DNA of 64,000 bases from Streptomyces plumbidurans (GCF_019857225.1 NZ_JAFJSY010000010.1:124001-188000), one strand, 5' to 3'. Shown: positions 26,116-38,366, numbered from the stretch's first letter. Notes: generated from the sequence alone by a model not told the origin. Numbers and translations: made by a program.

Positions 26116-27464
26116 TGACCTTGGCACCCGAACTCAAAGACACCAGCCCCGAGAAGCTGCTCGCACCCGTGCTGTCCGCCTTCTGGGACGAGGACAAGGC
26201 CTGGACGCTGGACGTCTACAAAAGGCACGAGGGGTACGAGGGGCTCCGCAAGGCGCTCGCGATGTCCCCGGACGACCTGATCGCGTACGTCAAGGACTCC
26301 GGGCTGCGCGGCCGCGGCGGCGCGGGATTCCCGACCGGAATGAAATGGCAGTTCATTCCCCAGGGAGATGGAAAACCGCACTATCTAGTTGTCAACGCCG
26401 ACGAGTCGGAGCCGGGGACGTGCAAGGACATCCCGCTCCTCTTCGCGAACCCGCATAGCCTCATCGAGGGCATTGTCATCGCCTGTTATGCCATCAGGTC
26501 TTCGCATGCCTTCATCTATCTGCGTGGTGAAGTCGTCCCCGTTCTGCGGCGGTTGCACGAGGCCGTGCGCGAGGCCTACGAGGCCGGCTACCTCGGCGAG
26601 AACATCCTGGGCAGCGGCCTGAACCTCCAGGTCACCGTGCACGCGGGCGCAGGCGCGTACATCTGCGGTGAGGAGACCGCACTGCTCGACTCGCTCGAAG
26701 GCCGCCGGGGTCAACCGCGGCTCCGTCCCCCTTTCCCTGCGGTCGCGGGCCTCTATGCGTGCCCGACTGTTGTGAACAACGTCGAGTCGATCGCGTCGGT
26801 TCCCGCAATTCTGAATCGGGGCAAGGAATGGTTCCGGTCGATGGGCAGCGAGAAGTCCCCGGGCTTCACGCTCTACTCGCTCAGCGGCCATGTCGCCAGC
26901 CCCGGCCAGTACGAGGCCCCGCTCGGCATCACGCTGCGCCAGCTGCTCGAGATGAGCGGCGGCATGCGGCCGGGCCACCGCCTGAAGTTCTGGACGCCGG
27001 GCGGCTCCTCGACGCCGATGTTCACCGACGAGCACCTCGACGTACCCCTCGACTACGAGGGCGTCGGCGCCGCCGGCTCGATGCTCGGCACCAAGGCCCT
27101 GCAGTGCTTCGACGAGACGACCTGCGTCGTGCGCGCCGTCACCCGCTGGACCGAGTTCTACGCCCACGAGTCCTGCGGCAAGTGCACACCGTGCCGCGAA
27201 GGGACGTACTGGCTCGTGCAGTTGCTGCGTGACATCGAGGCGGGCAAGGGCGTCATGTCCGACCTCGACAAGCTGAACGACATCGCCGACAACATCAACG
27301 GCAAGTCGTTCTGCGCCCTCGGCGACGGTGCCGCCTCGCCGATCTTCTCCTCGCTGAAGTACTTCCGCGAGGAGTACGAGCAGCACATCACGGGCCGCGG
27401 CTGCCCCTTCGACCCGGCCAAGTCGACGGCCTGGGCCGACTCCCGCACGGAGGTGAACGCATGA
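26115..27464 (+). CDS. nuoF: NADH-quinone oxidoreductase subunit F
   Basis: A 449-residue catalytic subunit that oxidises NADH and holds FMN and a [4Fe-4S] cluster. Seen: the NADH/FMN loop [27 protein letters not shown], the [12 protein letters not shown] cluster motif and the fourth ligand in [13 protein letters not shown] at 26112 and ATG at 26115 are both possible; the ATG is placed better behind GAGGAGGGGG. Between about 26335 and 26840 codon choice is less GC-extreme than in neighbouring genes (for instance AAAATGG, CTATCTAGTT), without any break in the frame. Confidence 0.95.
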   Translation: MTLAPELKDTSPEKLLAPVLSAFWDEDKAWTLDVYKRHEGYEGLRKALAMSPDDLIAYVKDSGLRGRGGAGFPTGMKWQFIPQGDGKPHYLVVNADESEPGTCKDIPLLFANPHSLIEGIVIACYAIRSSHAFIYLRGEVVPVLRRLHEAVREAYEAGYLGENILGSGLNLQVTVHAGAGAYICGEETALLDSLEGRRGQPRLRPPFPAVAGLYACPTVVNNVESIASVPAILNRGKEWFRSMGSEKSPGFTLYSLSGHVASPGQYEAPLGITLRQLLEMSGGMRPGHRLKFWTPGGSSTPMFTDEHLDVPLDYEGVGAAGSMLGTKALQCFDETTCVVRAVTRWTEFYAHESCGKCTPCREGTYWLVQLLRDIEAGKGVMSDLDKLNDIADNINGKSFCALGDGAASPIFSSLKYFREEYEQHITGRGCPFDPAKSTAWADSRTEVNA

Positions 27465-29965
27465 CCGTGACCACCAACGCTCCCTCGGGAGGGGGAGAGG
27501 CGGCGGTCCCGCCGGAGGATCTCGTCTCGCTGACGATCGACGGCGCCGAGATCAGCGTGCCCAAGGGCACCCTGGTCATCCGGGCCGCCGAGCAACTCGG
27601 CATCGAGATCCCCCGGTTCTGCGACCATCCCCTGCTCGACCCGGTCGGGGCCTGCCGCCAGTGCATCGTCGAGGTCGAGGGCCAGCGCAAGCCGATGGCC
27701 TCCTGCACCATCACGTGCACGGACGGCATGGTCGTCAAGACGCACCTGACCTCGCCGGTCGCCGAGAAGGCCCAGCACGGTGTGATGGAGCTGCTGCTCA
27801 TCAACCACCCGCTGGACTGCCCGGTCTGCGACAAGGGCGGCGAGTGCCCGCTGCAGAACCAGGCCATGTCGCACGGCCAGGCCGAGTCCCGCTTCGAGGG
27901 CAAGAAGCGGACGTACGAGAAGCCCGTCCCGATCTCCACACAGGTGCTGCTCGACCGCGAGCGGTGCGTGCTGTGCGCCCGGTGCACCCGCTTCTCCAAC
28001 CAGGTCGCGGGCGACCCGATGATCGAACTGGTCGAGCGGGGCGCGCTGCAGCAGGTCGGCACCGGTGAGGGTGACCCCTTCGAGTCGTACTTCTCCGGCA
28101 ACACCATCCAGATCTGCCCGGTCGGCGCGCTGACCTCGGCGGCGTACCGCTTCCGCTCGCGCCCCTTCGACCTGGTGTCCTCGCCGAGCGTGTGCGAGCA
28201 CTGCTCCGGGGGCTGCGCCACCCGCACCGACCACCGCCGCGGCAAGGTCATGCGGCGGCTCGCCGCCAACGACCCCGAGGTCAACGAGGAGTGGATCTGC
28301 GACAAGGGGCGGTTCGCCTTCCGGTACGCGCAGCAGCGCGACCGGCTCGAACAGCCCCTGGTGCGCAACGCCGAGGGCGAGCTGGAGCCGGCCTCCTGGC
28401 CGGAGGCGCTGCAGATCGCGGCCCAGGGCCTGCTCGCCTCGCGCGGCCGGACCGGTGTGCTGACCGGCGGCCGCCTCACCGTCGAGGACGCCTACGCCTA
28501 CAGCAAGTTCGCGCGCGTGGCGCTCGACACGAACGACATCGACTTCCGCGCGCGCGTGCACACCAGCGAGGAGGCCGACTTCCTGGCGGCCCGGGTCGCC
28601 GGACGCGGCCGTGATCTCGACGGTACGGGAGTCACGTACACCCTCCTGGAGAAGGCGCCCGCCGTCCTGCTGGTAGGCATCGAGGCCGAGGAGGAGGCGC
28701 CCGGCGTCTTCCTGAGGCTGCGCAAGGCCTGGCGCAAGCGCGGCCAGAAGGTGTTCTCGCTGGCCACGCACTCCACGCGCGGTCTGGAGAAGGCCGGCGG
28801 CACCCTGCTTCCGGCGGCTCCCGGCACCGAGACCGAGTGGCTGGACGCGCTCGCCGGCGGGGTCGGCCTCGACGGGGACGGCTCGAAGGCCGCCGAGGGG
28901 TTGCGCACCGAGGGCGCGGTGATCGTGGTCGGCGAACGGCTGGCCGCCGTCGCCGGCGGACTCACCGCCGCCGTACGGGCCGCCACCGCGACCGGCGCCC
29001 GGCTGGCGTGGATCCCGCGGCGGGCCGGAGAACGCGGCGCCCTGGAGGTCGGCGCACTGCCGTCGCTGCTTCCCGGCGGACGCCCGGCGACCGACCCACG
29101 CGCGCGTGAGGAGGTCGCCGCCGTCTGGGGACTGGCCGAACTCCCGCACCGCTACGGCCGCGACACCGGCCAGATCCTGGAGGCCGCCGTCAGCGGCGAA
29201 CTCCAGGCGCTGCTGGTCGCGGGTGTCGAGGTAGCCGATCTGCCGGACCCGGCACGCGCGCGTGAAGCACTTCACGAGGCCGGCTTCGTGGTCTCCCTGG
29301 AGCTGCGGCCCGGCGAGGTGAGCGAGCTCGCGGACGTCGTGCTGCCGGTCGCCGCCGTCGCCGAGAAGGGCGGCACCTTCCTCAACTGGGAGGGCCGGGT
29401 GCGCTTCTTCGAGGCCGCGCTCAAGCCCGACCACATGGTCCGCCCCCTCCCGCCCACCGACGCGCGCGTGCTGCAGATGCTGGCCGACGCCATGGACGTA
29501 CACCTGGGGCTGCCGGATCTGCGCACCGTGCGCGCGGAGATCGACCGGCTCGGGCCCTGGGACGGTCCGCGGGCCACCGAACCTGTGGAGAGCGGGGGCA
29601 TGTTGCCGCGGCCCGCCGTCGGCGAGGCCGTCCTCGCGGGACACCGCCTCCTGCTCGACCAGGGCGTCCTCCAGGACGGCGACGAGGCGCTCGCCGGAAC
29701 CAGGCACGCCGCCCACGCGCGTGTGTCGGCCGCGACGGCCGCCGAATCGGGCGTCAAGGACGGCGATCTGCTCGCCGTGACCGGTCCCGCCGGGACCGTC
29801 GAACTCCCGCTGCGGATCACGGAGATGCCCGACCGTGTGGTCTGGCTCCCGCTGAACTCCGCAGGCAGGGGCGTCGCCTCCGACACCGGGGCGCTGCCCG
29901 GCGCACTCGTCCGCATCGGCCCGGCGACACTCGTCGGCGAGGCCCCCAAGGAGGTGGAGGCATGA
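27461..29965 (+). CDS. nuoG: NADH-quinone oxidoreductase subunit G
   Basis: An 834-residue iron-sulfur subunit. The N-terminal [2Fe-2S] domain shows [15 protein letters not shown] with a later SCTITC. Next come the His-Cys3 motif ([16 protein letters not shown]), two cysteine groups (CVLCARC and a later CPVG) and CEHCSGGC of the molybdopterin-oxidoreductase-like region. The C-terminal half keeps that fold without molybdopterin function. ATG overlaps the nuoF stop; the end overlaps nuoH. Confidence 0.95.
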   Translation: MTVTTNAPSGGGEAAVPPEDLVSLTIDGAEISVPKGTLVIRAAEQLGIEIPRFCDHPLLDPVGACRQCIVEVEGQRKPMASCTITCTDGMVVKTHLTSPVAEKAQHGVMELLLINHPLDCPVCDKGGECPLQNQAMSHGQAESRFEGKKRTYEKPVPISTQVLLDRERCVLCARCTRFSNQVAGDPMIELVERGALQQVGTGEGDPFESYFSGNTIQICPVGALTSAAYRFRSRPFDLVSSPSVCEHCSGGCATRTDHRRGKVMRRLAANDPEVNEEWICDKGRFAFRYAQQRDRLEQPLVRNAEGELEPASWPEALQIAAQGLLASRGRTGVLTGGRLTVEDAYAYSKFARVALDTNDIDFRARVHTSEEADFLAARVAGRGRDLDGTGVTYTLLEKAPAVLLVGIEAEEEAPGVFLRLRKAWRKRGQKVFSLATHSTRGLEKAGGTLLPAAPGTETEWLDALAGGVGLDGDGSKAAEGLRTEGAVIVVGERLAAVAGGLTAAVRAATATGARLAWIPRRAGERGALEVGALPSLLPGGRPATDPRAREEVAAVWGLAELPHRYGRDTGQILEAAVSGELQALLVAGVEVADLPDPARAREALHEAGFVVSLELRPGEVSELADVVLPVAAVAEKGGTFLNWEGRVRFFEAALKPDHMVRPLPPTDARVLQMLADAMDVHLGLPDLRTVRAEIDRLGPWDGPRATEPVESGGMLPRPAVGEAVLAGHRLLLDQGVLQDGDEALAGTRHAAHARVSAATAAESGVKDGDLLAVTGPAGTVELPLRITEMPDRVVWLPLNSAGRGVASDTGALPGALVRIGPATLVGEAPKEVEA

Positions 29966-31326
29966 GCCCGTACCTCGCGGCTGAAGACCTCTCGATGTTC
30001 GGCCGCGACCCCTGGTGGCTGGTCGTCCTCAAGGCCGTCTTCTGCTTCGCCTTCCTGATGGTGACCGTGCTGTTCTCCATCGTCTGGGAGCGCAAGGTCG
30101 TCGCCTGGATGCAGCTGCGCATCGGCCCCAACCGGCACGGCCCCTGGGGCATGCTCCAGTCGCTCGCCGACGGCATCAAGCTGATGCTCAAGGAAGACGT
30201 CATCGTCAAACGCGCGGACAAGGTGGTCTACGTCCTCGCGCCGATCGTGGCCGCGATCCCGGCCTTCATGGCGATCGCGGTGATCCCCTTCGGCCCGGCG
30301 GACAACCAGATCTCGATCTTCGGCCACCGCACCACGATGCAGCTGACCGACCTGCCGATCGCGATGCTGTTCATCCTCGCGGTCGCCTCGGTCGGCATCT
30401 ACGGCATCGTGCTCGCGGGCTGGAGCTCCGGATCCACCTACCCGCTCCTCGGCGGCCTGCGCTCCTGCGCGCAGATGATCTCGTACGAGATCGCCATGGG
30501 CGCCGCCTTCGCCTCCGTGTTCCTCTACTCGGGGTCGATGTCGACGTCGACGATCGTCGAGCAGCAGCACGACCGCTGGTACATCATCCTGCTGCCGGTC
30601 TCCTTCATCCTCTACATCGTCACGATGGTCGGCGAGACCAACCGCGCCCCCTTCGACATGCCGGAGTCCGAGGGCGACCTGGTGGGCGGCTTCAACACCG
30701 AGTACTCGTCGATCAAGTTCGCGATGTTCATGCTCGCCGAGTACGTCAACATGGTGACCGTCTCGGCCGTGTCCACCACGCTCTTCCTCGGCGGCTGGCG
30801 GGCCCCCTGGCCCATCAGCACCTTCTGGGAGGGCGCCAACCACGGCTGGTGGCCGCTGCTCTGGTTCGTGATCAAGGTCCAGCTGCTGCTGTTCTTCTTC
30901 ATCTGGCTGCGCGGCACGCTCCCGCGGGTCCGCTACGACCAGCTGATGAAGCTCGGCTGGAAGGTCCTCATCCCGGTCTCCGTGGTCTGGCTGATGCTGG
31001 TCGCGACGGTCCGGGCCCTGCGGAACGAGAACTACGACTTCGCCGACATCGCCCTCTACATCGGCGGCGGCGTCCTCGCCCTGCTGGTGCTGTCCTTCGT
31101 CGCCGACATGTTCCGCGAGAAGGGCAGGACGGCCGAGGCACAGGCCGCCGCACCGGTCGGCTTCGACCCGATGGCCGGCGGGTTCCCCGTGCCCCCGCTC
31201 CCCGGACAGGAGCTCCCGCCGGTGCCGAGGCGCAGTCCGCGCCGCGAGCGGGAGCTGATTGTCAGTGGTGGGTCGGATACTGCCAGTGACGGATCTTCGG
31301 ATGGAAAGGAGGCGTCCGATGGCTGA
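29962..31326 (+). CDS. nuoH: NADH-quinone oxidoreductase subunit H
   Basis: A 454-residue membrane subunit that joins the quinone pocket to the proton channels. About eight helices are seen. Conserved stretches include [21 protein letters not shown], the E-rich loop [21 protein letters not shown] and [20 protein letters not shown]. The C-terminal 70 residues (after about 385) are a hydrophilic, actinobacterial tail. The last 8 bases overlap nuoI, whose own ribosome site lies inside nuoH. Confidence 0.96.
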   Translation: MSPYLAAEDLSMFGRDPWWLVVLKAVFCFAFLMVTVLFSIVWERKVVAWMQLRIGPNRHGPWGMLQSLADGIKLMLKEDVIVKRADKVVYVLAPIVAAIPAFMAIAVIPFGPADNQISIFGHRTTMQLTDLPIAMLFILAVASVGIYGIVLAGWSSGSTYPLLGGLRSCAQMISYEIAMGAAFASVFLYSGSMSTSTIVEQQHDRWYIILLPVSFILYIVTMVGETNRAPFDMPESEGDLVGGFNTEYSSIKFAMFMLAEYVNMVTVSAVSTTLFLGGWRAPWPISTFWEGANHGWWPLLWFVIKVQLLLFFFIWLRGTLPRVRYDQLMKLGWKVLIPVSVVWLMLVATVRALRNENYDFADIALYIGGGVLALLVLSFVADMFREKGRTAEAQAAAPVGFDPMAGGFPVPPLPGQELPPVPRRSPRRERELIVSGGSDTASDGSSDGKEASDG

Positions 31327-31969
31327 GGAGCCCAAGGAGACCGAGCAGTTGAAGCCCGGTTTCATGAACCCCGTGGCCGGCTTCGGCGTGACCTTCAAGG
31401 CCATGTTCAAGAAGCGGCTGACCGAGCAGTACCCGGAGCAGCACAAGACCACCGCCCCCCGGTTCCACGGACGGCACCAGCTCAACCGCCATCCGGACGG
31501 CCTGGAGAAGTGCGTGGGCTGCGAGCTGTGCGCCTGGGCCTGCCCCGCCGACGCCATCTACGTGGAGGGCGCGGACAACACGGACGAGGAGCGCTACTCA
31601 CCGGGCGAGCGCTACGGCCGCGTCTACCAGATCAACTACGCCCGCTGCATCCTGTGCGGCCTGTGCATCGAGGCGTGCCCCACGCGCGCGCTGACGATGA
31701 CCAACGAGTTCGAGCTCGCGGACTCCAGCCGCGCCAACCTCATCTACACCAAGGAGCAGCTGCTCGCCGGCCTCGAAGAGGGCATGGTCGACAGCCCGCA
31801 CGCCATCTACCCGGGGATGGACGAGCAGGACTACTACCGGGGACTGGTCACCGAGGCGGCGCCCGGTACGGAGCCCCAGGTGGCCCACTCCAAGGGCGAG
31901 GTCGTCCAGGAGGCCGACTCCACCTTCGGTGCGAGCGAGCCGGCGTCGGAGAAGGTGATCGGCCGATGA
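31319..31969 (+). CDS. nuoI: NADH-quinone oxidoreductase subunit I
   Basis: A 216-residue ferredoxin-like subunit carrying clusters N6a and N6b: [12 protein letters not shown] and [12 protein letters not shown]. The ATG at 31319 is chosen because a full AAAGGAGG lies 7 bases before it; an in-frame GTG at 31259 would add 20 residues that do not fit the family. The N-terminal amphipathic segment lies on the membrane. The C-terminus past about residue 165 is variable and acidic. Confidence 0.96.
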   Translation: MAEEPKETEQLKPGFMNPVAGFGVTFKAMFKKRLTEQYPEQHKTTAPRFHGRHQLNRHPDGLEKCVGCELCAWACPADAIYVEGADNTDEERYSPGERYGRVYQINYARCILCGLCIEACPTRALTMTNEFELADSSRANLIYTKEQLLAGLEEGMVDSPHAIYPGMDEQDYYRGLVTEAAPGTEPQVAHSKGEVVQEADSTFGASEPASEKVIGR

Positions 31970-32805
31970 CCGCGCAGCTCGCCGCCTACTCCACCTCCAC
32001 CGGAGAGGCCTTCCAGTTCTGGGTCCTCGGCACCGTCGCCGTGATCGGCGCCCTGGCCACGGTCTTCATGAAGAAGTCCGTGCACAGCGCCCTCTCGCTC
32101 GCCGGCACCATGATCGTCCTGGCGGTGTTCTACCTCGCCAACGGCGCCTACTTCCTCGGGATCGTGCAGGTCGTCGTCTACACGGGCGCGATCATGATGC
32201 TGTTCCTGTTCGTGGTGATGCTCGTCGGCGTGACCGCGGCGGACTCCCTGAAGGAGACCATCAAGGGCCAGCGCTGGCTGGCCCTTCTGTGCGGGCTCGG
32301 CTTCGGCGTCCTACTGCTCGGCGGGATCGGCAACGCCTCGCTGCACGACTTCAACGGCCTCACCCAGGCGAACGGGAACGGCAATGTGCAGGGCCTCGCC
32401 GCTCTCATCTTCACCAAGTACGTGTTCGCCTTCGAAATCACCGGTGCCCTGCTGATCACGGCCGCCGTCGGCGCCATGGTGCTCACCCACCGCGAGCGCA
32501 CCGAGAGGGCCAAGACGCAGCGGGAGCTGTCCGAGGAGCGCGTCCGCCAGGGCAAGCACGTACCGCCGCTGCCGGCGCCCGGCGTGTACGCGCGGCACAA
32601 CGCGGTGGACATCGCGGGCCTGCTGCCCGACGGCACCCCGTCCGACCTCACGGTCAGCAAGACGCTGCGCGAGCGCGGCCAGATCCGTGATGTGTCGACC
32701 GAGGCGCTCAACGACCTGCGCGCGCTGGAACAGCGCTCCGAGGAGCGCCTGGAGCGCACCGAGATCGAACCGGCCACCTTCAAGCGGGAGGAGGCGTCGC
32801 AGTGA
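31966..32805 (+). CDS. nuoJ: NADH-quinone oxidoreductase subunit J
   Basis: A 279-residue membrane subunit with five helices in the first 180 residues. The third holds the family stretch [20 protein letters not shown] with a pi-bulge-type Tyr/Gly. A C-terminal cytoplasmic tail of about 100 residues, rich in Arg and Glu, is much longer than in E. coli NuoJ and typical of actinobacteria. ATGA overlap with nuoI; GTGA overlap with nuoK. Confidence 0.95.
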   Translation: MTAQLAAYSTSTGEAFQFWVLGTVAVIGALATVFMKKSVHSALSLAGTMIVLAVFYLANGAYFLGIVQVVVYTGAIMMLFLFVVMLVGVTAADSLKETIKGQRWLALLCGLGFGVLLLGGIGNASLHDFNGLTQANGNGNVQGLAALIFTKYVFAFEITGALLITAAVGAMVLTHRERTERAKTQRELSEERVRQGKHVPPLPAPGVYARHNAVDIAGLLPDGTPSDLTVSKTLRERGQIRDVSTEALNDLRALEQRSEERLERTEIEPATFKREEASQ

Positions 32806-33101
32806 ACCCGGTCAATTACCTGTATCTGGCGGCCCTGCTGTTCACGATCGGCGCCACCGGTGTGCTGATCCGGCGCAACGCCATCGTGGTGTTCATGTGC
32901 ATCGAGCTGATGCTGAACGCCTGCAACCTCGCGTTCGTCACCTTCTCCCGGATGCACGGCAATCTCGACGGCCAGGTCATCGCGTTCTTCACGATGGTCG
33001 TCGCCGCCGCGGAGGTCGTGGTCGGGCTCGCGATCATCGTGTCCCTGTTCCGTTCCCGCCACTCGGCCTCGGTCGACGACGCCAGCCTGATGAAGCTCTG
33101 A
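32802..33101 (+). CDS. nuoK: NADH-quinone oxidoreductase subunit K
   Basis: A 99-residue three-helix subunit, the usual size. The glutamates used in proton transfer are visible in [13 protein letters not shown] and in [17 protein letters not shown]. It starts at a GTG overlapping the nuoJ stop, and nuoL begins 14 bases after its stop. Confidence 0.96.
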   Translation: MNPVNYLYLAALLFTIGATGVLIRRNAIVVFMCIELMLNACNLAFVTFSRMHGNLDGQVIAFFTMVVAAAEVVVGLAIIVSLFRSRHSASVDDASLMKL

Positions 33102-33115
33102 GGGGTCGCTGAATC

Positions 33116-35062
33116 GTGGAGAACCTGATTGCGCTGCTGGTGGCGGCGCCACTGCTCGGAGCGGCCGTACTGCTGTGCGGCGGCCGGCGCCTTGACGCCG
33201 TCGGCCACTGGATCGGCACGGTCCTCGCGTTCGTCTCCTTCGCCTTCGGCGTGATCCTCTTCGCGGATCTGCTGGGCAAGGACGCCGAACACCGGACGTT
33301 GATGCAGCATCTGTTCAGCTGGGTCCCGGTCCAGGGCTTCCAGGCGGACGTGACGTTCCGCCTCGACCAGCTGTCGATGACGTTCGTACTGCTGATCACC
33401 GGCGTCGGCTCGCTGATCCACCTGTACTCGGTCGGGTACATGGAGCACGACGAGCGCCGCCGCCGCTTCTTCGGCTATCTGAACCTGTTCCTCGCGGCGA
33501 TGCTCCTGCTCGTCATCGCCGACAACTACCTGCTGCTGTATGTCGGCTGGGAGGGCGTGGGTCTCGCGTCCTACCTGCTGATCGGCTTCTGGCAGCACAA
33601 GCCCAGCGCGGCGACGGCGGCGAAGAAGGCCTTCCTGGTCAACCGCGTCGGCGACATGGGCCTGTCCATCGCGATCATGCTGATGTTCGCGACGTTCGGG
33701 ACCTTCGCCTTCGGGCCGGTCTTCGGTCACGTCGGTGACACCTCCGAGGGCAAGCTCACCGCCATCGCCCTGATGCTCCTGCTGGCGGCCTGCGGCAAGT
33801 CCGCCCAGGTGCCGCTGCAGTCCTGGCTCGGGGACGCGATGGAGGGCCCGACCCCGGTCTCGGCCCTCATCCACGCCGCGACGATGGTGACCGCGGGCGT
33901 CTACCTGATCGTCCGCTCCGGCGCGATCTTCAACGCCGCGCCCAACGCACAGCTCGTGGTCACGGTGGTCGGCGCCGTCACGCTCCTGTTCGGTGCGATC
34001 GTCGGTTGCGCGAAGGACGACATCAAGAAGGCACTGGCCGGCTCGACCATGTCGCAGATCGGCTACATGGTGCTGGCCGCGGGCCTCGGCCCCATCGGCT
34101 ACGTCTTCGCGATCATGCACCTGGTGACGCACGGCTTCTTCAAGGCCGGCCTGTTCCTCGGCGCCGGATCGGTCATGCACGGCATGAACGACGAGGTGGA
34201 CATGAGGAAGTACGGCGGCCTCAGGAAGTACATGCCGGTCACGTTCATCACGTTCGGCCTCGGCTACCTCGCCATCATCGGCTTCCCGGGACTGTCCGGC
34301 TTCTTCTCCAAGGACAAGATCATCGAGGCGGCCTTCGCGAAGGGCGGCACGGAGGGCTGGATCCTCGGCGCCTGCGCCCTGCTGGGCGCCGCCATCACCG
34401 CCTTCTACATGACGCGCGTGATGCTGATGACGTTCTTCGGCGAGGAGCGCTGGAAGAACCAGCCCACCCGCTCCCCGCAGTCACCGAGCGCGGAGCCCGC
34501 CGCCGAGCACCACGGCGAGCACGCGGAGCCGCACCCGCACGAGTCGCCCAAGGTCATGACGATCCCGATGATCGTGCTGGCCGTCGGATCGGTCTTCGGC
34601 GGTGCGTTCTTCAGCATCGGTGACCGCTTCCTGCACTGGCTCGAACCGGTCACCGGTCACAGCGAGGGCGACTCGCCGGTCAGTGCGGCGACGGTCACCG
34701 GAGCGACGATGGTCTGCCTGATCATCGGCGTCGGCATCGCCTACGCCATGTACGGCCGCCGCACGGTCCCGTCCGTCGCCCCGCGCGGCTCGTTGCTCAC
34801 CCGGGCCGCCCGGCGCGATCTGCTGCAGGACGACTTCAACCACGTCGTCCTGGTCCGCGGCGGCGAGCACCTCACGCGCTCCCTGGTGTACGTCGACCAC
34901 ACCCTGGTCGACGGAGTGGTCAACGGCACGGCGGCTTCGGTCGGCGGCCTGTCCGGGCGGATGCGCAGGCTGCAGAACGGCTTCGCGCGGTCGTACGCGG
35001 TCTCGATGTTCGGCGGTGCGGCGGTCCTCGTCGCCGCGACCCTGCTGATGAGGGCGGTCTGA
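33116..35062 (+). CDS. nuoL: NADH-quinone oxidoreductase subunit L
   Basis: A 648-residue antiporter-like subunit, the most distal proton pump and the source of the long lateral helix. Seen: [20 protein letters not shown] with the key Glu, the Lys-bearing loops [22 protein letters not shown] and [18 protein letters not shown] His/Glu-rich cytoplasmic loop lies near residue 465-480 ([12 protein letters not shown]). GTG start. Confidence 0.96.
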   Translation: MENLIALLVAAPLLGAAVLLCGGRRLDAVGHWIGTVLAFVSFAFGVILFADLLGKDAEHRTLMQHLFSWVPVQGFQADVTFRLDQLSMTFVLLITGVGSLIHLYSVGYMEHDERRRRFFGYLNLFLAAMLLLVIADNYLLLYVGWEGVGLASYLLIGFWQHKPSAATAAKKAFLVNRVGDMGLSIAIMLMFATFGTFAFGPVFGHVGDTSEGKLTAIALMLLLAACGKSAQVPLQSWLGDAMEGPTPVSALIHAATMVTAGVYLIVRSGAIFNAAPNAQLVVTVVGAVTLLFGAIVGCAKDDIKKALAGSTMSQIGYMVLAAGLGPIGYVFAIMHLVTHGFFKAGLFLGAGSVMHGMNDEVDMRKYGGLRKYMPVTFITFGLGYLAIIGFPGLSGFFSKDKIIEAAFAKGGTEGWILGACALLGAAITAFYMTRVMLMTFFGEERWKNQPTRSPQSPSAEPAAEHHGEHAEPHPHESPKVMTIPMIVLAVGSVFGGAFFSIGDRFLHWLEPVTGHSEGDSPVSAATVTGATMVCLIIGVGIAYAMYGRRTVPSVAPRGSLLTRAARRDLLQDDFNHVVLVRGGEHLTRSLVYVDHTLVDGVVNGTAASVGGLSGRMRRLQNGFARSYAVSMFGGAAVLVAATLLMRAV

Positions 35063-35068
35063 TATCCG

Positions 35069-36640
35069 ATGTCCTTTCCTCTGCTGACAGCGACGGCGGT
35101 GCTCCCGGCGATCGGGGCGATCGCCACGGCCGCCGTGCCGGCCGCGCGGCGCACCGCTGCCAAATGGCTGGCGCTGCTCGTCTCACTGGCCACGCTCGCC
35201 CTCGCGATCACGATCCTGGTCCGCTTCGACCCCGACGGCAGCCGGTACCAGCTCACCGAGTCCCACTCCTGGATCGCGTACTTCGGGGTGCGCTACGAAC
35301 TGGGCGTGGACGGCATCGCGGTGGCGCTGATCGCGCTGACCGCGCTGCTGATGCCGTTCATCATCCTCGCGGGCTGGCACGACGCCGACCCGCTGGAGAC
35401 CGGAAGCAGGCGGTGGCGGCCGACGCAGGGCTTCTTCGCCCTGATCCTGGCCGTCGAGGCGATGGTGATCATCTCCTTCGAGGCCACCGACGTCTTCCTC
35501 TTCTACATCTTCTTCGAAGCCATGCTCATCCCGATGTACTTCCTCATCGGCGGCTTCGGGGACCGTGCCCACGAGCACGGCGAGGAGGCGGCGTCGACGC
35601 AGCGTTCGTACGCCGCGGTGAAGTTCCTCCTCTACAACCTGATCGGCGGCCTGATCATGCTGGCCGCGGTGATCGGGCTCTATGTGGTCGCCGGGAACTT
35701 CAGCCTCCAGGAGATCGCACAGGCCCGGGCGAACGGCTCGCTGCACATGGCGACCAGCACCGAACGCTGGCTGTTCCTCGGCTTCTTCTTCGCCTTCGCG
35801 GTGAAGGCGCCGCTGTGGCCGCTGCACACCTGGTTGCCCAACGCCATGCAGGAGTCCACCGCCCCCGTCGCCGTCCTCATCACTGCGGTCGTCGACAAGG
35901 TGGGCACCTTCGCGATGCTCCGCTTCTGCCTCCAGCTCTTCCCGGAGGCGTCGAAGTGGGCCACGCCCGTCATCCTGGTTCTCGCCCTGATCAGCATCGT
36001 CTACGGCGCGCTGCTCGCGGTCGGTCAGCGGGACATCAAGCGGCTGGTGGCGTACGCCTCGATCTCGCACTTCGGCTTCATCATCCTGGGCATCTTCGCG
36101 ATGACCAGCCAGGGTCAGTCCGGCGCCACGCTCTACATGGTCAACCACGGCATTTCCACGGCCGCGTTGATGCTGGTGGCGGGCTTCCTGATCTCCCGGC
36201 GCGGCTCCCGGCTCATCGGCGACTACGGCGGTGTCCAGAAGGTCGCCCCGGTGCTCGCCGGCACGTTCCTGATCGGTGGCCTGGCGACCCTGTCTCTGCC
36301 GGGACTCGCACCCTTCGTGAGTGAGTTCCTGGTCCTGGTCGGCACGTTCACGCGCTATCCGGCGGTCGGCATCATCGCCACCTTCGGCATCGTGCTCGCC
36401 GCGCTCTACACCCTCGTCCTGTACCAGCGGACGATGACGGGCCCGGTGAAGAAGGAGGTCTCCGCGATGCCGGACCTCAGAGTGCGTGAACTGGTGGTCG
36501 TCGCGCCGCTGATCGTGCTGCTGGTCTTCCTGGGCGTGTATCCGAAGCCGGTGACGGACATCGTCAACCCGGCGGTGAAGTCGACCCTGTCCGACGTACA
36601 CAAGAAGGACCCCAAGCCCCCGGTGGAGGCGGCCAAGTGA
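35069..36640 (+). CDS. nuoM: NADH-quinone oxidoreductase subunit M
   Basis: A 523-residue antiporter-like proton-pumping subunit with about 14 helices. Seen: IFFEAMLIPMYFLIGGFG with the key Glu, LPNAMQESTAPVAVLITAVVD, and the GQRDIKRLVAYASISHFGF loop with the channel Lys/His residues. ATG start 6 bases after nuoL. The end overlaps nuoN. Confidence 0.96.
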   Translation: MSFPLLTATAVLPAIGAIATAAVPAARRTAAKWLALLVSLATLALAITILVRFDPDGSRYQLTESHSWIAYFGVRYELGVDGIAVALIALTALLMPFIILAGWHDADPLETGSRRWRPTQGFFALILAVEAMVIISFEATDVFLFYIFFEAMLIPMYFLIGGFGDRAHEHGEEAASTQRSYAAVKFLLYNLIGGLIMLAAVIGLYVVAGNFSLQEIAQARANGSLHMATSTERWLFLGFFFAFAVKAPLWPLHTWLPNAMQESTAPVAVLITAVVDKVGTFAMLRFCLQLFPEASKWATPVILVLALISIVYGALLAVGQRDIKRLVAYASISHFGFIILGIFAMTSQGQSGATLYMVNHGISTAALMLVAGFLISRRGSRLIGDYGGVQKVAPVLAGTFLIGGLATLSLPGLAPFVSEFLVLVGTFTRYPAVGIIATFGIVLAALYTLVLYQRTMTGPVKKEVSAMPDLRVRELVVVAPLIVLLVFLGVYPKPVTDIVNPAVKSTLSDVHKKDPKPPVEAAK

Positions 36641-38295
36641 GCGCATCAGCCGTCCACAGCCTGTGGACAACGGCGGCAACCGCGGCCGATCCGATCACGA
36701 AGATCGACGCGCCGAAGATCGAATACGGGCAACTGTCGCCCACCTTGATCGTCGTGGGCGCGGCGATCATCGGGGTGCTGATCGAGGCATTCGTGCCGCG
36801 CAAGTCCCGCTACGTCGCCCAGGTGTTCATGTCCGCCGTCGCCCTGTGCGCGGCCTTCGCGGCGGTCGTCGCGCTCGCGGCCGACGGATACGGCACCACC
36901 AAGGCGCACATCGCGGCGATGGGCGCGATCGCGGTCGATGGGCCGTCCCTGTTCCTGCAGGGCACGATCCTGCTCGCCGGCCTGGTCGGCCTGTTCACCT
37001 TCGCCGAGCGGCGCCTCGACCCGGAGGCGCACGGCAACCGCGTCGACTCGTTCGCCGCGCAGGCCGCGTCCGTGCCCGGCAGCGACAGCGAGAAGGCCGC
37101 GGTCAAGGCCGGGTTCACCACCACCGAGGTCTTCCCGCTGCTGCTCTTCGCGATCTCCGGCATGCTGGTGTTCCCCTCGGCGAACGACCTGCTGACGCTG
37201 TTCGTGGCCCTGGAGGTCTTCTCCCTCCCGCTCTACCTGCTCTGCGCACTGGCCCGCCGCAAGCGGCTCATGTCGCAGGAGGCGGCGGTCAAGTACTTCC
37301 TGCTCGGCGCGTTCGCCTCGGCGTTCACGCTGTTCGGCATCGCGCTGCTGTATGGCTACGCGGGCTCGGTGTCGTACGCGCGCATCGCGCAGGTCGTCGA
37401 CGGGACCGTCACGAACGTCGACCCGGCGCTCGCCGACACCATGGGCAACGACGCGCTGCTGCTCGTCGGCGGCGCCATGATCGTGATGGGGCTGCTGTTC
37501 AAGGTGGGCGCCGTCCCGTTCCACATGTGGACGCCGGACGTCTACCAGGGCGCGCCGACCCCGGTGACCGGGTTCATGGCGTCGGCGACGAAGGTGGCGG
37601 CGTTCGGCGCGCTGCTGCGCCTGCTGTACGTCGTCCTGCCCGGACTGCGCTGGGACTGGCGGCCGGTCATGTGGGCCGTCGCGATCATCACCATGCTGGG
37701 CGGTGCGATCGTCGCGATCACCCAGACCGACATCAAGCGGCTGCTGGCGTACTCGTCGATCGCGCACGCGGGATTCATCCTCGCGGGTGTCATCGCGACC
37801 TCGAAGGACGGCGTGTCCTCCGTCCTCTTCTACCTGGCCGCGTACTCCTTCGTGACGCTCGGCGCCTTCGCCGTGGTCACGCTGGTGCGCGACGCGGGCG
37901 GCGAGGCGACGCACCTGTCCAAGTGGGCCGGGCTCGGCCGCCGTTCACCGCTGGTGGCGGCCGTGTTCGCGGTGTTCCTGCTGGCCTTCGCCGGTATCCC
38001 GCTGACCTCCGGCTTCGCGGGGAAGTTCGCCGTGTTCAAGGCGGCGGCGGAGGGCGGGGCGGCCCCGCTGGTCGTGATCGGTGTGATCTCATCCGCGGTC
38101 GCGGCCTTCTTCTACATCCGCGTGATCGTGCTGATGTTCTTCAGCGAGCCGCGGCCCGAAGGCCCGACGGTCGCCGTGCCGTCGCCGCTGACGATGACGG
38201 CGATCGGCCTGGGTGTGGTGGTCACGCTGGTGCTCGGTGTGGCGCCGCAGTACTTCCTCGACCTGGCGAACCAGGCGGGAGTGTTCGTGCGCTGA
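36637..38295 (+). CDS. nuoN: NADH-quinone oxidoreductase subunit N
   Basis: A 552-residue antiporter-like subunit and last gene of the operon. Seen: LFVALEVFSLPLYLLCAL, VGAVPFHMWTPDVYQGAPTP and TDIKRLLAYSSIAHAGFIL. It is longer than E. coli NuoN because of insertions before the core (about 125-150). GTG start overlapping the nuoM stop; a strong terminator follows. Confidence 0.96.
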   Translation: MSASAVHSLWTTAATAADPITKIDAPKIEYGQLSPTLIVVGAAIIGVLIEAFVPRKSRYVAQVFMSAVALCAAFAAVVALAADGYGTTKAHIAAMGAIAVDGPSLFLQGTILLAGLVGLFTFAERRLDPEAHGNRVDSFAAQAASVPGSDSEKAAVKAGFTTTEVFPLLLFAISGMLVFPSANDLLTLFVALEVFSLPLYLLCALARRKRLMSQEAAVKYFLLGAFASAFTLFGIALLYGYAGSVSYARIAQVVDGTVTNVDPALADTMGNDALLLVGGAMIVMGLLFKVGAVPFHMWTPDVYQGAPTPVTGFMASATKVAAFGALLRLLYVVLPGLRWDWRPVMWAVAIITMLGGAIVAITQTDIKRLLAYSSIAHAGFILAGVIATSKDGVSSVLFYLAAYSFVTLGAFAVVTLVRDAGGEATHLSKWAGLGRRSPLVAAVFAVFLLAFAGIPLTSGFAGKFAVFKAAAEGGAAPLVVIGVISSAVAAFFYIRVIVLMFFSEPRPEGPTVAVPSPLTMTAIGLGVVVTLVLGVAPQYFLDLANQAGVFVR

Positions 38296-38335
38296 CCTGC
38301 GGTGTCTGCGCCGCCGACCTGCGGTGCCTGTGGAG

Positions 38336-38366
38336 GGGCCCCGGTTCTCGACGGAGACCGGGGCCC
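38336..38366 (+). terminator. terminator of the nuo operon
   Basis: GGGCCCCGGT (38336-38345) and ACCGGGGCCC (38357-38366) form a perfect 10-pair stem around an 11-nt loop, 40 bases after the nuoN stop. Confidence 0.85.

Noticed and set aside
26335..26840. Less GC-extreme codon use inside nuoF as a sign of transfer
   Set aside because: The frame and all NuoF motifs continue through it, so local variation is the simpler reading.
31259..31318. Upstream GTG start for nuoI
   Set aside because: The added residues do not fit NuoI, and the ATG at 31319 has a full AAAGGAGG.
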